From Taeniopygia guttata (Eukaryota; Chordata; Aves; Passeriformes; Estrildidae), in contig NC_133063.1 of the NCBI RefSeq assembly GCF_048771995.1, positions 12,093,563 through 12,157,562 of the forward strand: a stretch of DNA of 64,000 nucleotides, read 5' to 3'. Positions within the stretch are counted from its first letter, which is position 1, and each line of letters starts with the position of its first letter. Positions 49,196-63,590 of the stretch are shown one piece after another. The notes beneath the pieces were generated by a model. The model was not told where the DNA came from and ran no database searches. It saw only the letters and a list, made by a program, of their open reading frames with translations. A program made the translations under genes and the position numbers.

Positions 49196-52100
49196 GTAAG
49201 ATTTTGTACAACTACATTTTTTAAAGTAACTTCTGAATTCTGCCCGCAGAGTAAAAAGGCCTGAAAGATGGCAAAACACGTGGTAAAGGATTTTTGGATA
49301 TGATAAGTCCACTTCTAAATTTTGCTTTTACATGTAAATCCCTCATGTGGTATTAATATTAATACAGTTTCAGCAGGACTTAAAAAACTATTTTCTCTGT
49401 GGATTTTTAATATGCCAGGAGCTACTTTAGAAAATTTTTTGCCTGTTCATTATGCCAAGTAAGGCACTTATCTGGGTACCAATTTAATGGCTTTTAAGCC
49501 AGTGAGAATTAGAATATGCTTAAAATCTATGATCTCAAAATTAATCTAGGGAGCTGGTTTGGCACCCATGTTTATGGGTTTTATAGTAATTTCTTACGAA
49601 AAGTTTTCAGATAATGAACTGCACAAAGAATATAAAGGAAAATATATCACCCCAATGATACCAGAGACAAGAAAAAAAAAAAAAAGAAAAAAAAAGATGA
49701 ATGATTACTTTTTCAGACTGTGTGCAGGAAACAATAAGTTCATATTAGATTCTTATGACAGTTCTTTTAAATGTGTCATGGTATTTTTGTAAGAGCGGTA
49801 TATAAGTACAAGACTAAAGAAGTAGAAATGTCCATGATTTTTTTTTTTCTATGAAAAATATTTTCTGAGAACTACAGGTATGGTGTTTTGCAGGCATTTT
49901 CACTTGAAAATCTGAGTCATTGATTCCAGAGGAATGTAGAAATGGTGTCTTCTAGAAACTGGAGACCACTTTTTCAAATTCTGGAATTGAAATGATAAAG
50001 AAATCCTTTTCAAGGAAACACATATAAAGTGATATGACTGGATACAGTGCTTGAATTTCAACCATTTGAGGCATCTTACACTTGACAATAAATAAATCTG
50101 TCATAAGCCATATATCATACCATAAACAGCTAAATATTTCTTTTATTAAATGAGAAAAATCACTTGTTTTTAGGCTTGGATGCTAATCATATGGTCTATG
50201 TGCATTGACTTTGAGTTATACCTGCACACAGCAGCTTTGAATTGGGTCATGTAAGTCCTCACAAAAATTTAACCATTGATTTGTCAAGATGCTGCACTGA
50301 TGAGAGGCATAGAAGCCAAAGGACAGGTAAATGACCAAATCCCATTTTTCAAACAATGTAGACTATGGAGGCATTTGATAATTTTACTACTGTACTTTTA
50401 GAAATGCATAATGTACATTTCTGTTGTATTTCAGCAGTGACCTTTGAAAATTATTTCATATTTAAGCACACCTGTACTTCCAATGTAGTTGGTACTTTAA
50501 TATTTACCACTTGGAAATTCAGTGATACCGGCTTATGAAACAGTTGTGATAATTATTTGATTTGTTTTCTATATGTGGAAGTAAATTAATCTTAATTTTT
50601 CTGCACAGTTCCCTTTACTGTATGCTTTCATTGTAATATTATTGTACTTTTCTTATTTTCTAGCTTAAAGGCACTACACTGACATGAATACATAAGCATA
50701 TTTGGTGATCTGAAGCAATATGGTCTACATAAACAAAATATCTGTGCCTTGTAGTTCCTCCAATAAAAAACCAAAATGTTTATTGGCTTCTACTGTGAAA
50801 CAAACTTGGAATTGTATTATTTTTCTGTTGAAGTTATAGCATATATCACTACATGAAATAATTTTGTTATTCCACCTTCCTCTAATTATATCTAGAGCAC
50901 AGAATATTTTTTTTCAAGCAGAAAGCCATATCTTCCTGGTTTGCTTTTTATTTTGTATTTACGGTTTTCTATTTATCATAAAACAATGAAATCTCATCAT
51001 TTTCATAATGCAGTTCCTGATCTAAAATTTTTCCTAAAAAGGTAGCTTTTGAATTGGGACCTAGAATCTTAATCTGCGTTTCACTAATTCATCTGGCTCT
51101 AGACATCCCCTTGTCATGTCCTAGGTTTTCAGTACTCACATGCTTTGTTATGTAGCAGTTCACATACAAGCCTGTTGCTTATTAAGAAAATATTAAGGAA
51201 TTGCTAGGATTCCCACATGGTAATTAATTTTCTGGTGTATTTTAAGAAACATAACATAGGCCTCAAGGTATGTACTGAATTAATAAGGCTGATGTTCTGA
51301 TGTTACAGGCACCAATTCCCTCTTAAGAAGGCACCTGGTGCCTAATCATCTGTGCAGCCCTTTGATTACGAATAAAATAAAAGCACCCGAAAGTTACATT
51401 TATGTCTACTACATCATACATGTATTTTCAGGCATGTCCATTGCTGATTTCTCTGCAGTTTGCCACCAGTAAAAGAAAACTCTCCTGGTAGCCTGATGTG
51501 GTGTGGCCAAGGCTTAGGTCTGTAGCGTTAGCTGAGACTGCAGCAGCCAAGGAGCCAAGGGCCATACCTGAAGTAAAACCTTCTCTGTGTAAACCTCTCT
51601 GTGCTGTTTTCTCTAATCAGAAAACCACATGTCACAGCAGCTGCAGTCCCTTTCTGACCCACAACTTTATAAAATTATCCTACTGCATGCATCACACCTG
51701 CTGGATCTGTTATTTTTTCAAGACCTTTCAAAACCAGTCATAGTAGAAAGTGATCTGTCTTGGTCTGATATGACTTCTGGCATTATGCAGTATTATTAAA
51801 AAAAAAAATAAAGAAAAAAATGAGTCAAATTACTTGATTTATTGTGAAAGCCTGGATGCATTTCTTCCTAATAAGTAGGCATCATGTCTGACACATCCAA
51901 AGCACTTACTCCCCTTCTAGCACTGTATCGCATACCTGTCCCTGCTTCCTTTCTTAACCTTACTTTTTCTCCACATTTCAGAGCTTAAAGATAGGAAGTC
52001 AGTTATTAGAAATCCTAAGTTTGCCTGTTTTCTGCCTTCAAGTTATTCCATATGCCGCTTTATATCTCTTTCTGCTTTGAGGATGAGCAAATCCCCAAAA

Positions 52101-55100
52101 GTAAAATAAGCAGCATCAGTTCCTAGAAGAAAAACTTGTGGGGCTCAGTAATGGGAGGGTAAGATGTAATCTCCTGCTCTGCTTGAAAACTCCCGGTGTC
52201 ATTTTAGACAAACTGTTAGTCCCAGTCACAGACATTTCTATGATTAAATGAATTAGTGCTTGTAAATGGCACTTAAATTGTTGAGTGAGCACTTAGAAAT
52301 TACTTAAAAATTGGACTGAGATTTCCACTTATCTGGTGAATTAGAGGTAAGAAATTCATGGGAAAAGGTTGTGTAGATAATTTGAATGGCTTTGAAATCA
52401 CAGCTGTTATAATGCATTAGGAAAGTATATACATCAGTGTGCATGCATAGACATATCTGACAAATGAAGAACTTTGGCTTCAATTTCAGGAACTACATCA
52501 AAGCCCCAGAGTAAATACTTTGGTCAGCAGCCTTTCCTTCCTTATTGCAGTCCTGTGAAATATCAACTTTTGCCATCTAATGCTGTCTTAGCTATCCTAT
52601 CCTGTAACTTGTATTTATTTTGCCCTTTCATTTTTGTACAATATAATGTTAAAACTTGCACCAATAAATTTATCTTCATGTGAGAGCAGTGAGCAAACAC
52701 TTTAACTTGGCATATTCTTCATCAGATCTTAATAACCTTGGTGGTTCCTTGCAGTGGTATTACTGCCCTAATTTTGAATTGAAGGAAAAATGAACAGTTG
52801 TGTAAAATTTCTAACAGTTTTTTACCTTTATCATTACACATATGAAATCTCAAGATTCTCTTACTACAGGGGAAATAGAAGAACCAGAGTAGTATTAATC
52901 AGTTGTATTGTATTTATTCTTTCCTTTAATGAATGTAATATCATGTGAATCCTTGAGCAAATAAGAGGATGCGCCAGACAACGGTCAGCTGTTACACATA
53001 ATGATAAATGAAAGCCAGCTGAATCCACGTGTGATAATTCTTGTAACACATGTGAAGTCAAGATGACTTTCTTGGGTATCAAGACAAACAAAAGCATTTA
53101 ATTGTCAACATAGTGGAGGAACAGGAGGACTAGCAGACAAGACTACTGAGCTAACCACGGGTGTCAAGTGGTTAAAGTTCATCCGAAACCTACCATCATT
53201 GTCATAGAAAGGGGCCACTCTTAAGCTTCTTTGGCCAGGCTTTGGCCAAGCTTCAAGCTTTTTGTAAAAACAAAAGTTAAAAATCAGGTAAAATTTTTTT
53301 GCAACATGTGCAGTGTTTGCAGTTCATGTCATATGTTTGCATGCTCATTGTTAAAGCTATAGTAGGACAATGGGTCCTCACTTTTGTGTTGTATACATGA
53401 ATGACAGGCACTGGCTTCAATTAGATGTTGCATGCACTGTTTGTTGTACATCTGAGACTGAACGACAAGTATGCATGTTCATTGGCATTTAATTGAATGC
53501 CGTCAGTTTACTGCATGCAGCATCATAAAGTCACACCTCCCCATGCCATGTAAAATATTACATTGCATTTTGTTTTACTAGCAATAAGTCAGAGAATGGA
53601 AATACTTCATACCAGCAGTGGACCCAAATCCAAACTCTGATCCCAGTACTCTACATTAACTCTATTGGTGTCAACAGCTTTAAAAATATTCCTCTCCAAA
53701 TTTGAGGCCTGAATTTTATTAATAAAATTATTAAACCAAATCCATTTATGGCAATATCCCTGGAGGAGAGATGGTGGAAATCCAAATGTTAGAGCTGTAT
53801 TTGAGTCCAATGCTAAACAATATGAAACAGTTTAGTTGATGTAGTGTTTCACCTATATCTTTGTTGTTTGCAGAAATTGTCAGCAAGCATCACTGAAGAA
53901 AAGGGTGGAAGACATTGCAAAAAAAGACATTGCAAAGCAAGAATGTGTCTCCTGTGATTCTTGAAGGCAAATAGGTAATCTGTTATCTGCAATGAGTTCT
54001 GTATTCAGCGTCCTCCTTAACATGCTGTCATGCTTAAAGGTGAGTTAAGTTAAGGTGTTTTGTCTCTGCCTTCTTCCGTGTGAACTCTGAGTGTGGGGTG
54101 GCGTTAGGAGATGGCGGAACTCATAGACCATTTGCAGTTGCAGGAAGAGGTTGGCACAGTCACTTCACTGTCAAAGCTCTGGGAAGCATGATGTGCTAGC
54201 TGCTACTTGGTTCAGAAGTCTCAAAAGCGGATGGCGACATCCTTATAATTTGTACAGCATACCTCTGAGCAGGACAATGGCAGCTATAGTGCTTGATAGT
54301 TTGAGAATAATTTACACTTGCTAGTTAAGCTGTTATTAGCACAGAAATGAGGTAGAATAGGGTAGAATAGAATGGGGTAGGTTTTTGCGTGCCTAAGACT
54401 GGAATCTTTCCTTTTCAATGCAGTAAATTGTTACCTAATATTTGGAATAATTTTACTAATATATGGTAATGCCAAGCCAGAATGAGAGCAATTAATTGAA
54501 CTCCCCAAGTCCATGTGCCTTTGTAAGAAAACAAGGAGCCTCTTGGAGGATGGAAAGTTGGAAGCCAAATAGTCAGGGAAGCAGTGACGGATGTCACTGT
54601 ATCCTGGATTTTCAGAGAGATGATGACTCCTCATTGGTCTGCAGATCCAGGATCTAAAGCAGAGTGGTCTTCATGTGCAGTACAAAGCTAACAAATGGCA
54701 GAAATCTGGAAACCAAAACACTCTCAATTTCTGCTAACAGCACCTGGCAGCTTGATTACACAAATAATTGATGGCATAAGGAATTTGTGTGTGGTGTTCT
54801 CATGACATGTGCAGTCACACAAGACAGTTCATCAATGCTGAACGGTCCTTTTTGGCAAACACAGCCCAGATATTTATAAAGTGTCATCTATCTGACACAG
54901 AGAGAGCTCTGTGTAAGATACTTTTCCAAAGTCTTCCTTTAAACATGAAGTCAGTTAGGCATTAGAGAAAAATATTTGTTAGGCTAAATGTTTTCACTCT
55001 ACTTCTGTAAAGTTTCCTGTGTCTGCCTTTGATATATCTGCTAATATCTACTCTTTGAGAGAAAATACTTTAGTAAATGACCTGAGGCTGGGACCAGTTT

Positions 55101-57755
55101 GGAGATTACTATGAACCTGATTTAGCAACAGAAGACAGTTTTAATTTCTTTCTTCATTTCTCTGACCAGGACAGTAGCTAGAGACCAGTCTGAGTGGAAA
55201 AAAGCCTGAAAGTCATAAAAGATGCTAAGGGATTGAGCTACTTAGCACATGTAAACCTTAAAGTACTTTTTGTTAGGTATTTTTGGTGTCATTGACTATA
55301 TTCTTGACAGTTAGAAGGTTGACTATAAGGAAGGTTTTGTAGCTGTACATTCAAAACTAAGGTTTTATATGCCCTTACTTTATGTTCAACAAAGCTGTAT
55401 ATGCATGCAGAGTTAAGAGATATAGTTAAGTTGTGCTAGTAGGATAACCAAGTTTCACTCTACATTTTTTAAAATAAGACCATTATTCAGAACTTTTGTA
55501 TTGGAAGAAATCATCAAGATCAAGTAGATTTCAATGTTACTGAGAATGAAACTGAGTTTTCTGAAACTTACTTGCATGTTATGGAAGAAAGTATAAATTG
55601 TACAGAAATTGTATAAAACATTCCTTAAAAAGTTATGTCATCTGTAAATACTGAGAACAGAGCACTGAGCATGTCAATGGATAAAGAGTTTCTTTGCCAA
55701 TGAAACCAAAGTGTCCTTCAAACTGCATTGGTTTCTCTTAGGAGATTAATGGAAGTCTCACACTGAAGATGCAGGAGCATAAGAATAACTATCATTAGAT
55801 AGATTGCATACTGCGTATTTAATGACATGGTTTTCAAAGCCAGTCACTTGAGTGTATAAAGTTATTCAGTAAACCAAAAATTAAGTTGGCCAGCTTCCTT
55901 TCATTTTCTGCTTTTAGATTTTCTACATTTGAGAAAACTCCATTTGAAGAAACAGAACTGGGAGCTGACAAAAGGAAAAAGAAGAGTTATCGTCTCCTTC
56001 CTCTACAAGAGACATCAGCTTGTTTGACGCATCTTCTTGATGCCACCTTGTTCCACAAAAGTTTTCTTCCAGGTTTCCCATGAAGACAGGCTTCACTTCA
56101 GTCAGGATGGTAACACATGGCATGTCTTGGTCTCTGCACCAGTTTCTGTGGGAGTTTCCCCGCCGGGGTGCTGCTGCACGGTACTCTGGATTCATGGCAG
56201 TAGAATCTTCACCACAGTTAGCCTTCCATTTCTTTCCATAACCTTGATTCATTCTCCTTAGCTACTTCTTCAGCCTTGCATCCTCCAGACATGGTCAATC
56301 TGCTGTCAAATACTGGTTTAGTCTTCAGAGGTTGTGAATGTCCCCTGTGCTACTTCAGACAGCACATGCTCATTTTGCCTGTTTTGCAAATGAACAAAAA
56401 ATATATCCGTTATTAAACAGACTTCTAAAAATATATTGTTGGTCTCTGTTTCTTTTTATTTAAATTATTTTCTCAGAAGCAAGTTATTTTGAAACTTGGT
56501 ACAGACTTTGTTTCTTCTCAGTAAATAATGGCACAATACTTGGTAATGATTAAAATTGACAGGAACTTAGTACTGTTAGAAAATAACTGGGAACCTTCTG
56601 AAAGTTCTTCCATTTAGAAAGTCAGTCTTCTGCTGTCTGTTTTTCAACCTGTGAAGTTCTAAGCTTTTGAGGTGGGGAAAAGTAAACTCAGGAACTACAG
56701 GACACTAGAATATCTTAACAAGTGAGTATTAGTAGGTTTTAAATATTTTGATACAAAACCTTTCAGACTCACATTTTCTCATCTCATTATTTGAGATGGT
56801 TTTACTTTTTCCAAATATGCTGGGAAAATCTGTGCTTTTTCTATGTGTATGTAATTTCCCTGAAATATGAATTCCAGAATTCTGGGGTTTAATAAATTAA
56901 ATCATATTAATTAATAACAGGAACAGCACAATCAAAAATTGAGGGTCTTTTCATGTGATGATGTTTCATAGAGGAACACATTTGAACTTCCTGAGTGGAC
57001 TACATTGTATAACAGAATAAAATATCACTAAAGCTATGAATGATACCAGGGCATTAGCCTTTTTAATGGAACTAAATGGCAATGTAAAATGTCCTTTTTA
57101 TTTTCTCAGATGTCAAACCACTTTAAAGCAGTATAGGTCAACCTCAGAAAAATCAGATCTTTTTACTCAATGCACTTGAATACTGGAATTATATTCAAAA
57201 TATGCAACATGTTTTGTGCCAAGAAAATGACTCCACAGTATGACCATCTGCAAAGCAGAAAATACTCTCGGGGAGATTTGGAACTCAGCATGTGGTCCTT
57301 ACTGCAGACAGCACAGTAACTAATTTTACAAGACATCGGCATAACTCTGCACTGATTTTTATCTGAGCCTAGCTAATGAAGCAGGATGTGGCTTAGAAAG
57401 GTGTAATGTGTGTCTGTGTCAAATTATTTTCTTATTAGAAAGGAAGTGAATGTAATCACATCCAACTTTTCCAAACTGTGCAATATTTAGCCATGCAGAT
57501 ATATACAGAACTTTTGTTTTTGCCTTCCTTAGGCAAGTGCTTCCATGCACAAGTCAGATGATGGCATGCTCAGCCTAGCAGCAATACCTGGTCCTGGGCT
57601 TGATTTGTAGATCAGGTGTTTGTGCTGCTGAGGCATTTTCAAATTTGATTTGCTAAAAAAAAAGGTTATGTCTACCCTGTCTTTCCTAGCAGTGCAAGCT
57701 GAAAAGAAGTCTTTAGGCCATACTTGCCACATCACTAGGCTGTCTGGGGAGCTGT

Positions 57756-58235
57756 CACAGAATCATAGAATGGTTTGGGTTGGAAGGGGCCATAAAGACC
57801 ATTCAGTTCCAATCCCCTGCCATGGGCAGGGATACCTATCACTGTACCAGATTGCTCACAGCAATCTGTAAGCAATCTGCCCATCCAAATTGCCCATGCA
57901 ACCTGGCCCTGAACACTTCCAGGGCTGGGGCATCCACAGTTTCTGTCAAAAACCTATTCCAGTGCTTCACCTTCCTCACAATGGAGAGTTTCTTCCTAAT
58001 ATCTCATCTAAACTTACAGTTTCAGTCTGAAGCCATTCTCCCCATCTAATCACTAAATGCTCTTGTAAAAATCTCTCTTCACCTTTCTTGTAGGTTCCCT
58101 TCAGCTGCTGCAGACCATATTAATTCAGTCTAAAGTCTTCACTTCTCAAAGTTGAACAATCCCAATTCTCTCAGCCTCTCCTCATAGGAAAGGTGCTTCA
58201 TCCCTCTAAACATCTTGGTGGCCCTTGGATAAAAT
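57756..58235 (-). mobile_element. CR1 LINE 3' end, minus strand
   Basis: Starts CACAGAATCATAGAATGG then TTTGGGTTGGAAGGGGCC, the reverse complement of the CR1 3' terminus. It continues through the AATCCCCTGCCATGGGCAGG and TCTCTCAGCCTCTCCTCATA blocks to GGTGGCCC near 58227. About 480 bp of a 5'-truncated copy lies in antisense to SHC3 within intron 2. A short internal duplication (AGCAATCTG repeated near 57860-57878) distinguishes it. The ORF2 end is not open. Confidence 0.9.
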
Positions 58236-58630
58236 GCATATTGACAGATGTTCAGTTGTCCTTATTCTTCTTATTTTCTTCAAATACTGCTTTTAGACTC
58301 CTTAACTCCCACACAGGAAAAGTACTGTGCCTTCTGTTGCAGGCATGCAAAGAGTTGCTGCCAGGACACTCTGACCTTGATTACACAGAATTGCTCTATG
58401 AATATGTTTTCTGAAGTTCCCACCATTTTCACTAAAAGCATTGTTAACGTGAGCCTTGCAGTTGCTTGAATACATTTAGTATTCACAGAGGTTCAAAACC
58501 AAAAGACTCCCAGTCTTCCCACAGTATTTGGGAACACTGAGTTATGTAAAACCAAGATATTTTACCAAAAGGAAGACAGCTTGAAATTGTATAGTGCTTT
58601 CTTATGGAGTGAGAGGACGTGTAGCCTAGT

Positions 58631-58750
58631 TGGTTTTTTGTTTGTTTGTTTGTGTAGTAGCGGGGGTGTTTTGTTGGTTGTTTTTGGTGGTGTTGTTTTT
58701 TTCTTTTGTTGGTTGGTTTTTTTGTTTGTTAGGTTTTTTTTTTCTTTTTA
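58631..58750. repeat. T/TTTG low-complexity tract
   Basis: TTTG and GGTT units mixed with T runs, interrupted by AGTAGCGGGGGTG. Resembles 31123-31220. Confidence 0.85.
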
Positions 58751-61390
58751 AGTCTTCTGTGCTCTGCCAAGATGGGGCATGCAAGGAGTAGTCAAGGCTG
58801 CCTTGTGAAGCCTTGCCTTGGGCTTCAGACCTTTCACCTAGTTATTTCCTCTCCTATCTCAAGTTCCAGTTTTGATCAACTTGAGGTTGATCCTTGGTCC
58901 TTGAATCAGATTAATCTATTGAGTAACACATTTTAATGTCTGGTTATCAGGTGCTGGCAGATAGGAGATGTAGCAGCAAACCTGCTACAAGATCCAACTC
59001 TGCCCTAGAAAAATAACAAGATTGCACACATTTTTGTTGAGTGCAGTGACCTGAAAATCCCCTTGTCTTTCTGTAAATTCCATGCTGCCCCGAGAGAGAG
59101 AAGATGACGAGGGCAAATAGGAAGAGAAAGGAAATTTTAGACTAATTTATCCCTCAAGCACATATCTCAGAAATGCAAGTCCCTTCTGTGAGAGGCAAAA
59201 CCTATGAGGTATCTCAATGTACCTGTTGAGCCACTGGAAGAGACAAAGAGGTGACAAGTGTTGATGATGTCTCTGTGAGAGCAACTTGCAGTCAAAATGC
59301 CTGGGAAACTAAGACACACCTGGTGAAGCAAGAGGCATGGGTCTGAAAGAGTGAAGTGGGCTGCAGACTGCCACTGGCTTGAACTTCCCATTCTACTACC
59401 TCCAAAGGATTTGTTTCAGCAGAAGAAAGAGATGGGAAACCACAAGTTTTCGCTCAGTAGCCAGAAAGGATGACTCTGTAAAAGATGTTGTGTGCTTGTT
59501 TATCTTGGGTCAAAGAAAAGCATTTTTAGTGAATTTTTCTTTTGAGAGTTGTACTATTTACTTTTCCCCGGTTACATTTTCAGGAGTAACTCTTGTCTCA
59601 GTATTATGGTGATCACTGTGTGATGCTTGCTGTGCTTTATTTCTAAGATGCATCAGACATGTTCTTTTAAACCAACTGCTTTCTACTTGCTCTGTAAGAA
59701 AATCTAGCAATTTCTTTAACTAAGACACTTGTTTGGAGTAAAAAAAAAAAGTGAAGGTGAGAACTAAATACAGGTCCTGAACTGTGAGATGGGGTATTGT
59801 AGCTGTAATGGTCTGGGTGTATATGCAAGGCAGGGTTTGTAGTGAGAGGCAATTTTATTGAATAAACAGATGTAGGTGGGGGAAAAAAAAGGCATAAGAC
59901 ATGTTACGGAACAAACCACATCTCCTCTAGACCTGAGGAAAAGACAGTGTGCTTGAAAGATTTTTTAACCATCTCTTGCTATAAATCTCACACTTCTTCA
60001 AAATGGCAGGACTGTAAACCTGCTTCAAGGTGTGCTCCATTCCCCCACCCACCCATCCCCCAAACCAACAAAACGTGATTCTTTCAGGTGATTCCAGCTT
60101 TGAATTGGGTCCAAGCTAAGAGTGCACAAGGCATGACTATATATCAGTTACTGATTGCCATCTGATACAATCTATTGCATTTGCTGAGCCATTATAAGTT
60201 GAATGCTGATACGCATGTATGTCATTGTTCTCCTGACTCACTTGTTGATCCTGTGTGTAGTTGAAATATATAGCATATGGCATAAAGTTGATATAATTTA
60301 TGTCTTTATCTAGATGACGTTTCAAGGTTTTGATTATTTTGGCTGTTCTTTGTCTTGTAGTTCATTGTTTCCCATTCTTTTGCTTTCTGGTCTGTTTTTT
60401 TTTGGTTGACTGGTTGGTTGGTCAGTTGGTTAGGTTTTGAGTTTTGGGGGTTTTTGCATAAAGTATGTGTTACTTGCATGGTTTTGGCTCTAAATATAAT
60501 GTGCTGTTAATTTCAATACATATAAAAAATAGTTAAACAAGGTTGGGAGTCACCTTTGCTCATTCCTTTGAAATCATTCTGTCTTGCCGTGGGACAAGCC
60601 TATTCAAGCCTTGTACCTAGTGGTCACAGGGAAGGCATTTGTGTGTACAGGAGCAAATTTTAAACACTGACCAGGATGAACATTCAGATAATAAATTGTT
60701 AAATTACTGAAATGAACTGTAAGAATTGTTTGGAGAAGTGTGATTTCAAGAGTTTTTGTGATGTAGAGTTTCTCTTCTATGAAAGGGTAAAGATTCAAAT
60801 CAGTTTTGGACATACATTTATTTCAGTCAACCTGGGTGCAGTGGGAAGAATGAAGCAATGTTAAAATCTGAAATAAAATATTGTTTTGGGCAATGATTTT
60901 TCCCTATAATATAAATGTTAGGTCACTAATAAACTACTCAGACTGTATTGATATAGTATAAATTAAAATGTTGTACATCCCATGTACTGTGTAGAATGTA
61001 CATATTACCAAAAGTATTTTAGGGTTGTGATACTATCTTAATCCTGGTGGTTTTGCTCTGACTGGAAAAGTGCATAATATAGTAGTAAGAAGAATTATGT
61101 TTTCTAACTCTCACATTAAAGAAACACTTTTTTTTAAAGAAGGTGTGAAGCAATGTACAAAAGTGAGACTGGAAAGATGGTATTATGAGCAATATTCTAA
61201 TTTATAGTGAGAAAAGGTCTTTTTAATAGTGTGAGGAAACATTTTCCTTTTTAGAGGAAATCTAACTGACCTACTAACTATCCTCACTTGTGCACAGAAA
61301 TATAGCTGAAACTGTTCTCTCTAGTACATTTCAAGTGTAATGAAGAAACCCACACATTCTTTTGCCATAAAGCTTTTTCTGTCTCTTCAG

Positions 61391-61454
61391 GGAAGCAATC
61401 AGTCGTGTTTGTGAAGCCATGCCTGGTGCCAAAAGAGCCTTCAAGAAACGAAAG
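61391..61454 (+). CDS. SHC3: SHC3 coding exon 3: PTB helix segment (residues 204-225)
   Basis: The exon is 64 bp. Its first base completes the split Arg204 codon. It then encodes Glu-Ala-Ile-Ser-Arg-Val-Cys-Glu-Ala-Met-Pro-Gly-Ala-Lys-Arg-Ala-Phe and Lys-Lys-Arg-Lys, ending in phase 0. This is the first long PTB helix and the basic Lys-Lys-Arg-Lys cluster; in the SHC PTB, basic residues in this area contribute to phosphoinositide binding. The acceptor is GTCTCTTCAG and the donor GTATTT. Phe221 in Ala-Phe-Lys-Lys-Arg-Lys is the SHC3 form (SHC1 has a Thr-Arg-Arg-Arg version). The next exon lies beyond the window. Confidence 0.95.
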
Positions 61455-63512
61455 GTATTTCTTTTTCTTGTAGTCAAGTTGACTGTATTTTCTCTGTACA
61501 ACACAATGGAGACCAGGCACAGCAGGCAGGTGACTTTAAGGCAGCTTTGAGAATTGCAGATGATTAATCATTTAAAGTATTGGCTGTTTTTACTCACTGT
61601 ATGTTATCACTTGCCCTTTTCGTCAGGATCTGCTTTTGTACACATCTGGAAATATAAGTACATCTAGGATGAAGATTGTGCCTCTATGTTCCTTCCATAG
61701 AAACCTCCTCCTTTTACTTTCTTTCTTTTGTAGATTGCAGGTGGAAGAGTTAAAACCAACAAATGGGATGCCTTTTCATAAAATTCATGAGTAAATTATG
61801 AAAATAGGTGCTGGAAGATATAGTTGAAACCCAAAACATATATAGTTTTGAAAGTGACTAGATTTGTTCTTGAAGATACATATACTGATGTCATCTAATG
61901 AGTATGGTAATCACTGATGGAAAGGGCATATGAGGTGATCCTTTGTCCCTCTGCTTTTTCCATAAATGCTTCAGTGCCCAGTGCTGATGGTGAGTCCAGT
62001 GTGTACCTGACATCATTATTACCATGCTTTTATTTTCATTTGTGTGCTGGGAGTTAGAGTCTTCATAAAGGGAGAGGAGGAAGCCTTGGCTCAGCTCCTG
62101 CACTGATGGCTCTCAACAGTCTCTTCCAGAGGCCTGCTAGCAAAGCTGGGATGTGATGCTATCTCTGAGGGGAGAAGCATAGAAAACAGTTAATTATAGC
62201 CCTTGTGTGTGTTCTTGGGCACACGAGGAGAATCCGCAGGTGAAGCAAAAGGTCTGCCTGCTTTCCCAGCTGCTCCACCATCTAGGCAGAATCTCAGCAG
62301 AAATGAACGCAATGAAAAGCCACTTGTTGGCAATGGAGAACCACATCCTGGTAAAATCAGTTCATATGTGACAACATGTGTCACAATGTAATTGGAAATT
62401 GTCTCAGAAATTAAAGCTATGGCTTCACCTCCACCAAATTTATCTCATTGTCACTTCTTGGTTCTCCAGCTTTTCATTTTAAATTTGAAAGTTAAGACAA
62501 AAGTATCTTTCTTCTTGGAAAGCAAAATGACACGAAATGTAGCTGAAAAGTTAAACAGAGTTCCAAGCGCCTAGTGAGACATCTTGCTGTATTACAGGTT
62601 TTAAAAGTAATGTGACTTATAAGTTATTGAAAAGAGCAACAGAATTTCAGATAAATGTCAAAGATATGTCTTTTGCTGCTCTGTACATTCATAATGTTTC
62701 TGCCACAAGTGGCATATTAATTTGGTTTAGGTGACAGGTACTTCCTGAAGCCAAATTTTCTCACTTTACCTGCACTGTGGATAGGTGATCCTTAGGCATG
62801 AATCATTAAGGGAATCATGAAGGATTAAGGAAAGAGAGGATACAAGAATATTCAAAAGAATTTGTTCAAGAATGAAGTTAACGAAGTATTAGCTCTGTAA
62901 CATGAAAGGGTTGAAATAGCACAACACATGGTCCATAGGAACAGTATGTAAGTGTATTTTTAATCAGTTAAACAGAAGGGAAAGTAGATAAAATTGAATG
63001 TATGTAAACTTGCAGGACTACAGAAGCTCAAGTGTTTCTATCCTGCTAGGAACAAAACCATCCAAGCTTGCAGGCAGCTTAGGACAAGTGCAGATATAAT
63101 GGCAGAAGAACACTGTCTGCAGTCATTGTTTATACCCTAATAACTAGCATGACTATTCACCAGTGCAAGCAGAGCAAGTTAAAGGGCTTGGTCTGTTACT
63201 GCTGGGCAGCCTTATTTTTCACAGGCTTTGGTTGCTTGAATGATGCAGCTGCTCTCAAGCAGCTATGTGGTTCCCCATGAAGTCAAAGGTGTAAAGTTTA
63301 TGAATTTTGCTTTGACAGCATAACTTCTATAGCTGCAATACCTCCTAAGAGCTGGTGAAATGCCTATAAAAGTCATCAATACTGTTACATCCCCTGTATT
63401 ACAGTCTTAGACTTATTATCTGACGATCTTTAGATGCATCTTTTACCCCAGCACAAAGAGGTTTTATTTATCTATATCTGGCTTTTACCTACTCTCAAGT
63501 CTACAAGCAAAG

Positions 63513-63590
63513 TCATAGAATGGTTGGTGTTGAAAGGAACCTTTAGAGATCATCTAGTCCATAATACTCTGTATCCCATTTTGTGAGCAT
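63513..63590 (-). mobile_element. CR1 3' tip, minus strand
   Basis: TCATAGAATGGTTGG followed by TTGAAAGGAACCTTTAGAGA and TCATCTAGTCC is the reverse complement of the last roughly 80 bp of CR1. It is an extremely 5'-truncated copy within SHC3 intron 3. Confidence 0.8.

Larger units (their letters stand above)
49196..61390 (+). other. SHC3: SHC3 intron 2 (12,195 bp)
   Basis: From GTAAG to CTCTTCAG. AT-rich, with a minus-strand CR1 3' end (57756-58235), TTTG-type DNA (58631-58750), GGTT-type repeats (about 60402-60432) and a pentamer-like GGTAGAATAG cluster near 54350-54380. No further exon is seen. The minus-strand frame 55923-56252 is discussed under findings. Confidence 0.85.

Noticed and set aside
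33495..61454. Identity as SHC1, SHC2 or SHC4 instead of SHC3
   Set aside because: The N-terminal CH2 signature, Tyr-Leu-Gly-Cys-Ile-Glu and Ala-Phe-Lys-Lys-Arg-Lys agree with SHC3; the paralogues differ at these points.
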